A DNA stretch of 27,571 bases, taken from NCBI GenBank assembly GCA_043101635.1, contig JBICIE010000148.1:1-27571 (forward strand), read 5' to 3'. Below the pieces are notes generated by a model. The model searched no databases, was not told the DNA's origin, and worked only from the letters and a program-made list of their open reading frames with translations. Both the position numbers and the translations under genes were made by a program. Source of the stretch: CAYMJK01 sp043101635. GTDB lineage: Bacteria; Planctomycetota; Phycisphaerae; Phycisphaerales; UBA1924. Shown here piece after piece: positions 7,191-16,289 of the stretch (position 1 is the first letter of the stretch; each line of letters begins with the position of its first letter).

Positions 7191-7320
7191 TTTTGAGCAG
7201 CCCTTCGGGCTGCGTGTGTTAGGGAGGCACAAGACCGGGGGTGTCGCGTCGTCGCCTCCCTGCGGGAGGCGGCGGCGCTCCACGCCCCGGCTATTGTCGA
7301 TCGAGGCCTTCGGCCTGAAG
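7191..7320 (-). repeat. Right inverted repeat of IS200/RAYT-like element
   Basis: It contains GAGCAGCCCTTCGGGCTG (7195-7212), the CCGGGGGTGTCGCGTC block (7235-7250), the palindrome CGCCTCCCTGCGGGAGGCG (7254-7272), CGCTCCACGCCCCGGCTA (7276-7293) and AGGCCTTCGGCCT (7304-7316). These appear in inverted order and orientation relative to the left repeat. It begins one base after the distal TGA of the transposase frame. Confidence 0.8.
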
Positions 7321-7429
7321 ACGCACGCCATATCGCGGGCGGGCTGGGGGCAGGAGGCCGCCAGAATCGCCCGCGGCGGGGCCTGCCTTCCCTTACAATG
7401 AGGTATTAGAACGCCCAGAGGGAGCCCCC

Positions 7430-9256
<1,827 letters not shown>

Positions 9257-9263
9257 AGCCCCA

Positions 9264-9280
9264 ATGAGACCGAGTCTCAT
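9264..9280 (+). terminator. Hairpin after the mutase gene
   Basis: ATGAGAC-cga-GTCTCAT is a perfect 7-bp stem starting 8 bases after the mutase stop. It lacks a T-run, so it could be a weak terminator, an mRNA-stabilising 3' hairpin, or a protein-binding dyad. Confidence 0.4.
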
Positions 9281-9385
9281 GATGAGGCGGCGGGCGGGCC
9301 GGGGGTGAATTTCGGATATACAGACCTAAAATAGGCGGGCGTGGGCTGCGCGGGGCGCGCAGGAGCGCCCATGCCGGAGGTCGTT

Positions 9386-9739
9386 ATGACTGCCTATGCC
9401 ACCGAGCCCGCAACCTGGCCGAAGTCGCTGGACGCTCTGACCGCTGCGCCGCACCACCACACGCTGGTGTTCGAGAACGAGAAGGTGCGGGTGCTGGATT
9501 CGAAGGTTTCGCCCGGTGACACCGTGCCGCTGCACGCGCACCGGTGGCCGGCCGTGCTGCACATCCTGAGCTGGGCGGACTTCGTGCGCCGGGATGAAGA
9601 GGGTCGGGTGCTGACGGACACGCGGGGGCAGCCGGGCGCCCCGCCGCACGTGATGTGGGCGCCCCCGCTCTCGCCGCACACGCTGGAGAACGTCGGAGAG
9701 AGCCTGATCCATGTGATCTCGGTCGAGATCAAGGGGTAG
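9386..9739 (+). CDS. Cupin-like small protein
   Basis: 117 residues. The central part, 'HTLVFENEKVRVLD' then 'VSPGDTVPLHAHRWPAVLHI', is the pattern of a single-domain cupin barrel with a histidine-bearing first motif (PGxxxxxHxH). The second motif is weak (SPHTLENVG). Such proteins often bind a metal and act as small dioxygenases, isomerases or sensors; the substrate is unknown. The start is ATG 9386 because GGAGG at 9376-9380 has ideal spacing. ATG 9371, with AGGAG upstream, is possible and would add five residues. Probably a single-gene unit. Confidence 0.75.
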   Translation: MTAYATEPATWPKSLDALTAAPHHHTLVFENEKVRVLDSKVSPGDTVPLHAHRWPAVLHILSWADFVRRDEEGRVLTDTRGQPGAPPHVMWAPPLSPHTLENVGESLIHVISVEIKG

Positions 9740-9791
9740 GCGGGGCGGAGGCGGGCGCCCGCCCGGGCGGCCTGGGGGGCGTCTCGGGGCA

Positions 9792-9807
9792 TTCTCGATT
9801 CCGAGAA
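9792..9807. promoter_or_regulatory. Dyad TTCTCG-attc-CGAGAA
   Basis: A 6-bp perfect inverted repeat 53 bases after the cupin stop and just upstream of the promoter at 9830. Operator or weak terminator. Confidence 0.3.
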
Positions 9808-9829
9808 CAGAGAGGCTGGGGAATCGCGC

Positions 9830-9858
9830 TTGTGCTGCGCGGGCGAATCTGGCATACT
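9830..9858 (+). promoter_or_regulatory. Sigma-70-like promoter
   Basis: TTGTGC (9830-9835) and CATACT (9853-9858) are separated by exactly 17 bases. Transcription would begin about 30 bases before the ATG of the small membrane protein. This is the best -35/-10 pair seen in the window. Confidence 0.5.
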
Positions 9859-9897
9859 GAGCAAGTCCAGAGATTCGCTACTGCGGAGGACTTGCGC

Positions 9898-10125
9898 ATG
9901 GCGACAACGCATCCCAGGTCAACATTGTGTGTTGCGTGCCTGTCGGGGGCCGTGATCGGGTTCGCCGCGGGGGTGATGGCGCTGCTGCTGTTTGGGCAGA
10001 CCATTGCGTCCTCGCTATCCGATGCGCTGGCAGCGGTGGCGGCGCTGCTGCTGGTGTTCGGAACGCCGATCTTCGGCGGGCTCGTGGGCCTGCACATCGG
10101 GGACCGGATGAACGATCGCGAGTAG
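9898..10125 (+). CDS. Small two-helix membrane protein
   Basis: 75 residues. Two hydrophobic helices run at about 12-35 and 40-68, with a short polar C-terminus (GDRMNDRE). The start is fixed by GGAGG at 9885-9889 upstream of ATG 9898, and a promoter-like pair precedes it. No recognised domain. Gly/Ala-rich helices suggest an integral inner-membrane protein. It is likely monocistronic, since the next gene is on the other strand. Function unknown. Confidence 0.62.
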   Translation: MATTHPRSTLCVACLSGAVIGFAAGVMALLLFGQTIASSLSDALAAVAALLLVFGTPIFGGLVGLHIGDRMNDRE

Positions 10126-10224
10126 CGCCGGCGTCACCGGGGCTGGTGTGTGTACGGCTGTGCGCGCGCAGCGACATCAGCGCCGGGCGCTGATGTCGGC
10201 TGCGGGACACGAGAGAATCGGGCC

Positions 10225-10509
10225 TCAGGCGGGGGCGAGTTCGGAGGTCGTCGGATCGATGATGCGCCGGACCTGGGAGATCCTGTTAGCCGGGAAACCG
10301 GCGGACTTGGCGTGCTCGCGGATCTCGACCTCGCTGGGGGCGATGTAGACGCAGTAGATCTTGTCCTGAGTCACGTAGCTTTGGACCCACTGGATCTTGG
10401 GGCCCATCTGCTCGAGGACCTGGCAGGAAGTCTGGCTGGCAGCGCGGATCTGGGCGTCGTTGAGATTGCCGACGCCGGGCATGTCCCGCTCAATGACGAA
10501 CTTGGGCAT
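10225..10509 (-). CDS. DUF4242 family protein
   Basis: 94 residues, full length for the family. The start 'MPKFVIERDMPGVG', the centre 'SCQVLEQMGPKIQWVQSYVT' followed by 'DKIYCVYIAP', and the end 'REHAKSAGFPANRI' are typical of DUF4242. A structurally studied Streptomyces member is described as nickel-binding with a ferredoxin-like fold. This protein is rich in family-conserved residues and looks intact and cytoplasmic. Shine-Dalgarno AAGGAG lies just upstream of ATG 10509. Its neighbours give no functional clue. Confidence 0.85.
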   Translation of the reverse strand: MPKFVIERDMPGVGNLNDAQIRAASQTSCQVLEQMGPKIQWVQSYVTQDKIYCVYIAPSEVEIREHAKSAGFPANRISQVRRIIDPTTSELAPA

Positions 10510-10667
10510 GTGGGGCTCCTTTTTGCTGGGGCACAGAGGCCATTGCTGGGCGCCTCGCCGCGGCGGGGCGACTGGGCCTGAGGCGCGGGAATCGGGCGCC
10601 AGGCGCCAGCGTGTCCAACGCCGCCGAAGCTAGCAAGTGCTAAGATTGCCGAGAAGGAGGCCGCGCC

Positions 10668-10892
10668 ATGCGACGGGCGAAGCTGGCGGTGATCGCAGCA
10701 GTGTGCAGCGCGGCGGCGGCGCCGCTGGCGGGCTGCCGCATCGAACGGCACCGCTCGGGCGATTCGTCGATGACATCGGTGCAGCGAGCCCTGCCGCTGC
10801 CGCGCCGGGATGGGGTCAGACGCGACGGTGGGACTTCTTCCAGTTTGGCGCGGCCTTCGGCGCCTTCGGAGCGGCCCTCCGGGCTGTCCTGA
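10668..10892 (+). CDS. Possible small lipoprotein
   Basis: 74 residues. The first 23, MRRAKLAVIAAVCSAAAAPLAGC, form a credible lipoprotein signal peptide with lipobox LAGC. The start has a strong AAGGAGG Shine-Dalgarno (10654-10660), with a TAAGAT box at 10641-10646. The rest is Arg/Ser/Pro-rich and not protein-like, so the true C-terminus may lie in another frame after a frameshift, or the gene may be decayed. No homologous family recognised. Confidence 0.4.
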   Translation: MRRAKLAVIAAVCSAAAAPLAGCRIERHRSGDSSMTSVQRALPLPRRDGVRRDGGTSSSLARPSAPSERPSGLS

Positions 10893-11092
10893 CGGGCCGG
10901 TGCGGCGTCGCGGCCGGGAGCGCCGCGTGCGCCGGCTCGGGGCTCAACGGCGCTGATGTGGGATCGCCCGCAAAGAAAATTCAAAGCCGGTTGTCGAGCG
11001 TCCGCGATGCCGTTCGACTTCCTCGTGATGTGCAACTGAAAGCGTTGGCGGGCCGATCGGGCCGGCCGACTGCGAACAAGGAGAAACGACCG

Positions 11093-11464
11093 ATGCGCGT
11101 GATGGTGATCGTCAAGGCGGACCAGGACACCGAGGCGGGGGTGATGCCGAGCCGGGAACTGCTGGAGGAGATGGACCGGTACAACGAGGAACTCACACGG
11201 GCGGGCGTGCTGCTGGACGCCGCGGGGCTGAAGGCGAGTTCGCACGGGGCCCGGGTGCGGTTCGCCGGCTCGCGGCAGACGGTGATCGACGGCCCGTTCA
11301 CGGAGTCCAAGGAGTTGATCGCCGGGTACTGGCTCTGGCAGGTCACGAGCCTGGAGGAGGCGATCGAGTGGGTCAAGCGGTGTCCGAACCCGCATCCGGG
11401 GACGGACTGCGAGATCGAGATCCGGCCCCTGTTCGAGATGTCGGACTTCGAGGCGGCACAGTGA
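11093..11464 (+). CDS. DGPF/YCII-related domain protein (ECF42-associated)
   Basis: 123 residues, full length. It has the diagnostic motif 'IDGPFTESKELIAGYWLW' at 65-82 and a dimeric ferredoxin-like fold pattern (MRVMVIVKAD at the start, 'IEIRPLFEMSDF' at the end). DGPF proteins are the characteristic partners and targets of ECF42 sigma factors, one of which, now broken, lies 1.3 kb downstream on the same strand. Enzymatic role unknown; YCII relatives are small hydrolase- or isomerase-like proteins. AAGGAG at 11079-11084 fixes the start. The gene ends just before the hydrolase gene, suggesting co-transcription. Confidence 0.9.
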   Translation: MRVMVIVKADQDTEAGVMPSRELLEEMDRYNEELTRAGVLLDAAGLKASSHGARVRFAGSRQTVIDGPFTESKELIAGYWLWQVTSLEEAIEWVKRCPNPHPGTDCEIEIRPLFEMSDFEAAQ

Positions 11465-11487
11465 GGCCGGCGGCGCCGGGAGCGACC

Positions 11488-12273
11488 ATGGAAACCTGCA
11501 TCTCAAGGGACGGCACGAGGATCGCCTATGACCGGGTCGGCGAGGGGACGCCGGTGATCCTCATCGGCGGAGCGCTGAGCCATCGGTCCTTTCCGCAGTT
11601 CGTCGAACTCTCGCGGCTGCTGTCGGTGCGCCACACGGCGATCGCCTACGACCGCCGGGGCCGTGGCGACAGCGGCGACACTGCGCCGTACGCGGTCGAG
11701 CGCGAAGTCGAGGATGTCGACGCACTGATCGGGGCCGTCGGCGGCTCGGCGCACGTGTGGGGCTGGTCATCGGGCGCGGCATTGGCGCTGCGGGCGGCGG
11801 CGAGCGGGCTCGGCATCGAGAAACTGGCGCTCTACGAACCGCCGTACATGGTCGGCAACGTCGGCCATCGCCCGCCGCCGGACCACGAGGCGAAGCTGCG
11901 CGAACTGGTCTCGGCGGGGCGCCGCAGCGACGCCGTGAAGTTCTTCATGGTGCAGATGGTGGGCGTGCCGCGGCTGATGGTGGCGATCATGCGCCTGATG
12001 CCGTTCTGGAAGAAGCTGCTGGTGACAGCGCACACGCTTCCCTACGACGCCGCGGTGATGGGCGACTTCAGCTTGCCGCGCGAGATGATCGCGTCGGTGC
12101 GCATCCCGACGCTGATCGCGGCCGGCGAGAAGAGCCCGCCGGTGCTCAGGAACGCGGCGCTGGCGGTTGCCGAGACGCTGCCCGGCGCCGGGCACATGGT
12201 GCTGGCGGGCCAGAGCCACAACGTGTCGATGAAGGCGCTGGCGCCGGCGCTGCTCGACTTCTTCGCTTCCTGA
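11488..12273 (+). CDS. Alpha/beta hydrolase
   Basis: 261 residues. The pattern is 'GTPVILIGGALSHRSF' (oxyanion loop), 'YDRRGRGDSGD', the nucleophile elbow Gly92-Trp-Ser94-Ser-Gly96, and a late 'GAGHMVLAGQSHNVS' with His244 as the likely catalytic histidine. 'TLIAAGEKSP' precedes the position of the acid. Cytoplasmic, with no signal peptide; substrate unknown. Hydrolases with this set-up commonly accompany DGPF/ECF42 and DoxX genes. ATG 11488 is preceded by GGGAG. An in-frame GTG at 11461 overlapping the DGPF stop would couple translation and is the alternative start. Confidence 0.87.
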   Translation: METCISRDGTRIAYDRVGEGTPVILIGGALSHRSFPQFVELSRLLSVRHTAIAYDRRGRGDSGDTAPYAVEREVEDVDALIGAVGGSAHVWGWSSGAALALRAAASGLGIEKLALYEPPYMVGNVGHRPPPDHEAKLRELVSAGRRSDAVKFFMVQMVGVPRLMVAIMRLMPFWKKLLVTAHTLPYDAAVMGDFSLPREMIASVRIPTLIAAGEKSPPVLRNAALAVAETLPGAGHMVLAGQSHNVSMKALAPALLDFFAS

Positions 12274-12294
12274 CCACCGCAAGAGAGAAGTGCG

Positions 12295-12723
12295 ATGTCA
12301 AAGACGATTGAAGGGGGCGCGGGATCGAAGCGGAAGCGGGTGGGCTGGCTGCTCACGGGACTCTCCGGGGCGTTTCTACTGCTCGACGCGGCGGGCAAGT
12401 TCATGCGGCCCGAGGCGGTCGTCGAGGCGATGGGCAAGCTGGGCTATGAGGCGTCGGTGATCACACCGCTGGGATTCGTGCTGGCGGCGTGCACGGCGCT
12501 GGCTTTGTTCCCGCGCACGGCGGTGGTCGGGGCGATCCTGCTGACCGGTTACCTTGGCGGGGCCGTCGCGACGCACGTGCGCGTCGGCAACCCGCTGTTC
12601 AGTCACGCGCTGTTTCCGGTGTACATCGGGGCCATGATCTGGCTCGGGCTGCAGTTGCGGGGGTTCGAGCTGCGCCCGCCGCGGGCGCACGGACGGGCGG
12701 CCGCCGAGACTAAACTGGGCTGA
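12295..12723 (+). CDS. DoxX-like family membrane protein
   Basis: 142 residues. Four transmembrane helices lie at about 17-35, 55-72, 76-95 and 102-122. 'LLDAAGKFMRPEAVVEAMGKLGY' is the typical DoxX-like first loop, and 'GAILLTGYLGGAVATHVRVGNP' carries the conserved GYLGGAxATHxR signature. DoxX-like proteins are often encoded with ECF sigma factors and oxidoreductases; their biochemistry is not established. The stop codon overlaps the start of the sigma factor gene (TGATG), so this is the penultimate gene of the DGPF-hydrolase-DoxX-sigma operon. Confidence 0.88.
   Translation: MSKTIEGGAGSKRKRVGWLLTGLSGAFLLLDAAGKFMRPEAVVEAMGKLGYEASVITPLGFVLAACTALALFPRTAVVGAILLTGYLGGAVATHVRVGNPLFSHALFPVYIGAMIWLGLQLRGFELRPPRAHGRAAAETKLG
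12711..12716 (+). promoter_or_regulatory. TAAACT box before the ECF42-like sigma start
   Basis: TAAACT ends 6 bases before ATG 12723, inside the end of the DoxX gene. Same arrangement as at 16278, 19741 and 25753-25758. It could be coincidence, because it lies in coding sequence. Confidence 0.25.
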
Positions 12724-13743
12724 TGCCGTCAGCAGCCGCGACGCGCGGAGCCATCGAGGCGGTATGGAGGATCGAGTCGGCGAGGCTCGTGGCGGGGCTG
12801 GTGCGCACGGTGCGGGATGTCGCGCTGGCGGAAGAGTGTGCCCAGGAGGCGTTCGTGGCGGCGCTGGAGCAGTGGCCGCGGGACGGGATCCCGGCGAACC
12901 CCGACGGACGAGATCGCGCGGGCGTTCGTGCTCCCCGAGGCGACGATCGCGCAGCGGATCACCCGGGCCAAGCGCACGCTCAGCGAGCGGGGGACGCCAT
13001 TCGAGGCGCCGCGGGGGGATGAGCTCGGGCCGAGGCTGTCGTCGGTGCTCGAGGTGATCTACCTGCTGTTCAACGAGGGGTACTCGGCGACAGCGGGCGA
13101 GGCGTGGGTGCGCCCCGACCTGTGCGCCGAGGCGCTGCGACTCGGCCGCATGGCCGCGGCGATGATGCCGGAGGAGCCGGAGGTCCACGGCCTGGTTGCG
13201 CTGATGGAGTTGCAGGCCTCGCGCCTGCACGCAAGGACCGATGCGCAGGGACGTCCGGTCCTGCTGATGGACCAGGACCGGTCGCGGTGGGACCGGCTCC
13301 TGATCCGGAGGGGCCTGGCGGCGCTGGATGTGTCGCTGCGCCTCGCGGCCGAGCCCGGGCCGTATGCGCTGCAGGCCATGATCGCGGCGTGTCACGCGCG
13401 GGTGAAGCCGGGGGAAGAAGTGGACTGGAAGAGGATCGCCGGGTTGTACGGCGAACTGCTCAGGGTGACGCCATCGCCGATCGTGGCCCTGAACCGCGCG
13501 GTGGCGGTCGGGATGGCCGAAGGGGCCGATGCGGGGCTGGCGCTGCTCGACGAGATCGCGCCCGCGCCGTCGCTGGCGGGGTATCACCTGCTGCCGAGCG
13601 TGCGCGGGGAGTTCCTGCGGCGACTGGGGCGCGCCGATGAAGCGCGGGCAGAGTTTGAGCGGGCCGCGGGCATGACGCGGAACGCGCAGGAGCGGGAGTT
13701 GCTGCTGGGGCGGGCGAGGGCGTGTGAGACGGGCTGCGATTGA
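12723..13743 (+). pseudogene. ECF42-type sigma factor broken by internal deletion and frameshift
   Basis: The first frame (12723 to about 12902) encodes the N-terminus of region 2: 'AIEAVWRIESARLVAGLVRT', 'DVALAEECAQEAFVAALEQW', ending 'GIPANP'. Directly after, in another frame, region 4 starts: 'TDEIARAFVLPEATIAQRIT' then 'RAKRTL'. The long C-terminal TPR-like domain typical of ECF42 (DUF6596) follows: 'VIYLLFNEGYSA', 'ALDVSLRLAAEPGPYALQA', to 'RARACETGCD' at 13743. Family members have roughly 80-90 residues between these landmarks. They are missing at the junction (12897-12906) and the reading frame shifts there. The gene cannot make a normal sigma factor. Its start overlaps the DoxX stop. 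Confidence 0.85.
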
Positions 13744-13829
13744 CAGCCGGCCGGGCGGAAGGCGGCGGCCACGGATCGCGCAGGCAGAGTCGGGCAGGGC
13801 AGGTCCTGCTGCCCCTGCGCCGCGGGCGG

Positions 13830-14447
13830 TCAGGAGCGGCGGGAGGCCTTCTTCGGCGCCTTGCCTGAAGCGGTCTTCTTTGCAGCCTTCTTCACCCGGG
13901 TGGTGTTGGCCGGCGCCTTCTTTGCGACCTTCTTCGCAGTGGTCTTCTTCGGAGCGGTTTTGCTGGCGGGGGCGGCGGCGGCGCGCTTGCGCGCGGTGGC
14001 GGGAAGGTTGGCTTCGTAGAGCTTGATGAGTTTTCTGGCGGAGGTGCGTTTGATGACCTTGCCGACGACATCAAGAGGGACATCCTCGAGCTTCTTGAAG
14101 CGGACGCAGCTCTTGCCCATGTCGAGCTTGCGGCCGCCTTTGGTCCAGGCCGCGCGGAACCATTCTGCCTCGGCAGGATCCATATAGATGTTGCAGAGGT
14201 AGAGCGCCATGTGGCCCTTCTGCGACGCGATGGAGGCGAAGGGAAGCGGCTGAGCAGGGTCGCAGTGATAGCCGGCGGGATAGACGCTGTGCGGGACGCA
14301 GTAGCCGATCATGCCGTACTGGATGCGCTCCTCGCAGGCGGGATCAAGGTTATCGAGGATGACCTTGCGGATGGCCTCGATGGCGGCGCGGCGGTCGGGC
14401 GGGAGGGCGTCGAGGTACTGCTTGACGGTTGTCGGCTTGGTGGGCAT
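13830..14447 (-). CDS. DUF1801 domain protein with histone H1-like basic tail
   Basis: 205 residues. Residues 1-145 form a DUF1801-type domain: 'TVKQYLDALPPDRRAAIEAI', 'EERIQYGMIGYCVP', 'KGHMALYLCNIY' and 'GKSCVRFKKLEDVPLDVVGK'. From about 150 to the end, the protein is a Lys/Ala/Pro/Thr-rich tail with repeated KKxxKK and APKK units, like the C-terminal tails of histone H1 and bacterial H1-like nucleoid proteins. The tail should be disordered, strongly positive and nucleic-acid binding. DUF1801 proteins are small cytosolic proteins of unclear function, so the tail may direct this one to DNA. The tail codons stay GC-rich and in frame, so this is not an artefact. Confidence 0.85.
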   Translation of the reverse strand: MPTKPTTVKQYLDALPPDRRAAIEAIRKVILDNLDPACEERIQYGMIGYCVPHSVYPAGYHCDPAQPLPFASIASQKGHMALYLCNIYMDPAEAEWFRAAWTKGGRKLDMGKSCVRFKKLEDVPLDVVGKVIKRTSARKLIKLYEANLPATARKRAAAAPASKTAPKKTTAKKVAKKAPANTTRVKKAAKKTASGKAPKKASRRS

Positions 14448-14520
14448 GGGAGAGGCTAGGCAATAGGCAATAGGCGCCGGGCCTGGGGCATTGGGCGCCG
14501 GATCGGAGGGTGTGGCGCCA

Positions 14521-14823
14521 TCAGGGCAGGTCGGCGAGGTGGTAGTGCTCGACTTCCGCTCGCTCGATGAGGGGGGATTCCTGCGGGGCGATGTAGGCCT
14601 GGCGCCAGTTGTCGCCGGTGAAGCCCTTGAGGGCGTCGAGGTCGCGCCAGATGGTGGTCATCATGAACCGGCGCGGCGACTCGTCGGTCGGAAGGCCGAT
14701 GGTGATATCGAGCAGGCCATCGCAGCGGCGGACGATGTCGACGGCGTCGGTGGTGAAGAAGGCGCAGAAGGCGTCGGCCTGGCCTTCGCGGGCGGTGGCG
14801 CGGAAGATGCGGATTATGGGCAT
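14521..14823 (-). CDS. Antibiotic biosynthesis monooxygenase (ABM) domain protein
   Basis: 100 residues, one ABM domain of the dimeric alpha-beta barrel superfamily. 'MPIIRIFRATAREGQADAFC' is the first strand and helix, 'RFMMTTIWRDLDALKGFTG' the central part, and 'ERAEVEHYHLADLP' the last strand. Members act as cofactor-free monooxygenases, heme-degrading enzymes or unknown small enzymes; which applies here cannot be told. It is upstream of the DUF1801 gene on the same strand with a 73-base gap containing short direct repeats of AGGCAAT (14458-14475). Confidence 0.78.
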   Translation of the reverse strand: MPIIRIFRATAREGQADAFCAFFTTDAVDIVRRCDGLLDITIGLPTDESPRRFMMTTIWRDLDALKGFTGDNWRQAYIAPQESPLIERAEVEHYHLADLP

Positions 14824-14905
14824 GAAGGGAGGTTAGCAGACGGCGCCGGGACGCCGGAGTTGATTTCGGCCCGCGCCGGGCCGATAGGGCGCTGAGGAGA
14901 CCACC

Positions 14906-15118
14906 ATGTTCGACAGCCCCGCCGTGCTGCTTTCCAGCCTGATCATCGGCCTGGCCGGGATGGGGCTGCTGATCTACGGGAAGAAGCAATCGAACCTCAA
15001 GTGCCTTGCCGCGGGGGCAGGGCTGTGCGTATACCCGTACTTCGTGCACTCTCTGATCGTGATGTGGCTGGTTGCGCTGGTGTGCGGCGCGGGGCTGTGG
15101 TTCACGCGGCAGCAGTGA
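14906..15118 (+). CDS. Small conserved membrane protein
   Basis: 70 residues. Two hydrophobic helices at about 8-26 and 45-66 are separated by 'YGKKQSNLKCLAAGAGLCVYPYF'. That loop (GKKQ, CVYPYFV) is the pattern of small conserved proteins often labelled 'amino acid transport protein', for which I know of no direct evidence. GAGGAG lies just upstream of ATG 14906. Single gene, function unknown. Confidence 0.75.
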   Translation: MFDSPAVLLSSLIIGLAGMGLLIYGKKQSNLKCLAAGAGLCVYPYFVHSLIVMWLVALVCGAGLWFTRQQ

Positions 15119-15250
15119 CCGCAGCGCGCCCCGCGCCGGCCGCCTTGCCTCGAGGCCGGGGGGCACGGCGCGGCAACAGGCGGGGTACGATCGGCCCGCT
15201 CGATCTCGTGGTCGGCGTGTTCGGTGGGTCTTGCCTGGGGAGGCTGTCGC

Positions 15251-16150
15251 ATGTTCAGGATTACAGCGAGCGGGGTTGTGGTGTGCGCGCTGGGGGCGCT
15301 TGGCGGGTGCGCGGGGATGGGGGCGCAGCAGGCGGATGAGTCAGCGCACAAGGCGCACGACGCCTATGTCGCGGCGATCAACTCGAACGATCTGGAGACG
15401 TTTCTCGGGATGCTGACCGAGGATGTCGTGTTCATGGCGCCGAACTCGCCGCGGATCGTGGGCAAGGACGCGGTGCGGGCGTGGGCGGCGCCGTACCTGG
15501 AGGCGTACGAGGTCCACTGGGAGAAGACGACGCTGGAGCTGGTCGTCGCCGGCGACTGGGCCATCGAGCAGTACGCGTATGTCGAGAATGACACGCCGCG
15601 GGGCGACTGGCCGGCGCTGACCGACACCGGCAAGGGGATCAACATCTACCGGCGCGAGGCGGACGGCGTGTGGCGGGTGGCGCGGGACGCGTGGAACTCG
15701 GATCTGCCGGCGCCGGCGCCTGAAGACGGCGCTGCCGAGGGCGCGAGCCTGAGCAATGTCGAACTGATCCGCGGGGTGTACGACGCGTTTGCGGCGGGCG
15801 ATGTGCCGGGCGTGCTGGGCGCGATGAGCGCCCAGATCGTGTGGAACGAGGCGGAGAACTTCCCGTATGCCGATGGGAACCCGTACGTCGGGCCGGAGGC
15901 GGTGCTCAGCGGCGTGTTTGCCCGGTGCATCGGGGAGTGGGACGGGTTTGGCGTCGAGATCGACGAGATCCTGGATGCCGGCGACACGGTCGTCGCGACG
16001 GGACGGTACGTCGGCACGTACAAGGCGACGGGGCAGGCGCAGAACACACAGCTCGTGCATGTGTGGCGCATCGAGGACGGGCGGATCACGGGATTCCAGC
16101 AGTACGCCGATACGCTGCAGGTTGCGCGCGTGATGGGGCAGGGTGGATGA
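15251..16150 (+). CDS. Lipoprotein with two NTF2-like (DUF4440/SnoaL) domains
   Basis: 299 residues. A lipoprotein signal 'MFRITASGVVVCALGALGGC' has lipobox LGGC. Domain 1 (about 33-150) is DUF4440-like: 'AHDAYVAAINSNDLETFLGM', 'DVVFMAPNSP', then 'IVGKDAVRAW' and 'GINIYRREADGVWRVARDAW'. Domain 2 (about 170-295) is SnoaL-like: 'ELIRGVYDAFAAGDVPGVLG', 'VIWN'-type cone-fold strands, and 'QLVHVWRIEDGRITGFQQY'. NTF2-like domains form small-ligand-binding cones or act as simple isomerases/hydrolases, and the lipid anchor places this one in the periplasm. Two fused domains in one chain may mimic the usual dimer. GGGGAGG lies upstream of ATG 15251, with a TACGAT box at about 15186. Confidence 0.85.
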   Translation: MFRITASGVVVCALGALGGCAGMGAQQADESAHKAHDAYVAAINSNDLETFLGMLTEDVVFMAPNSPRIVGKDAVRAWAAPYLEAYEVHWEKTTLELVVAGDWAIEQYAYVENDTPRGDWPALTDTGKGINIYRREADGVWRVARDAWNSDLPAPAPEDGAAEGASLSNVELIRGVYDAFAAGDVPGVLGAMSAQIVWNEAENFPYADGNPYVGPEAVLSGVFARCIGEWDGFGVEIDEILDAGDTVVATGRYVGTYKATGQAQNTQLVHVWRIEDGRITGFQQYADTLQVARVMGQGG

Positions 16151-16201
16151 GCGGCTTCTGACAATCGCACGACGAGGCGCAGAGAAGAGGTCGGAGCGGA
16201 G

Positions 16202-16266
16202 GCCCCTCACAGTCCTGACTTCGTCAGGACAGCTCTCCCCGCGGCGCGGGGCGAGCGTGCGGAGGG
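16202..16266 (-). repeat. Modular palindromic repeat, copy 4 (reverse orientation)
   Basis: Read on the minus strand it is CCCCTCC..., then hairpin A CTC-G-CCCCGC/GCGGGG-A-GAG (16255-16233), then hairpin B GTCCTGAC-gaa-GTCAGGAC (16230-16212), then TGAGGGG (16208-16202). Same order as copies 1-3. Its B stem is a third, unrelated but perfectly paired sequence. No third hairpin is seen. Confidence 0.75.
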
Positions 16267-16277
16267 GACGCCGCTGT

Positions 16278-16283
16278 TATGAT
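16278..16283 (+). promoter_or_regulatory. TATGAT -10 box of the zinc-ribbon protein gene
   Basis: TATGAT, preceded by TGT (extended -10-like), ends 6 bases before GTG 16290. With no Shine-Dalgarno in between, this argues for leaderless initiation at the GTG. Confidence 0.5.
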
Positions 16284-16289
16284 GGCGGC

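Larger units (their letters stand above)
6602..7320 (+). mobile_element. IS200/RAYT-like element bounded by ~130-base inverted repeats
   Basis: A single Y1 transposase gene lies between long, hairpin-containing inverted repeats. Classical IS200 elements have subterminal hairpins but no long inverted repeats. REP-associated tyrosine transposases (RAYTs) are typically flanked by inverted REP sequences, which fits better. The whole unit is about 720 bases and sits between the HNH gene and the mutase gene without disrupting either. The transposase frame contains a premature stop, so present mobility is doubtful. Confidence 0.75.

Noticed and set aside
10637..11092. In-frame extension upstream of the DGPF gene
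   Set aside because: The sequence before ATG 11093 is not protein-like, and an AAGGAG site with good spacing marks the real start.
14458..14500. Short AGGCAAT / GGCGCCGG repeats as a CRISPR or tandem array
   Set aside because: Only two or three imperfect short units without regular spacers. Chance repetition in GC-rich spacer DNA is likely.
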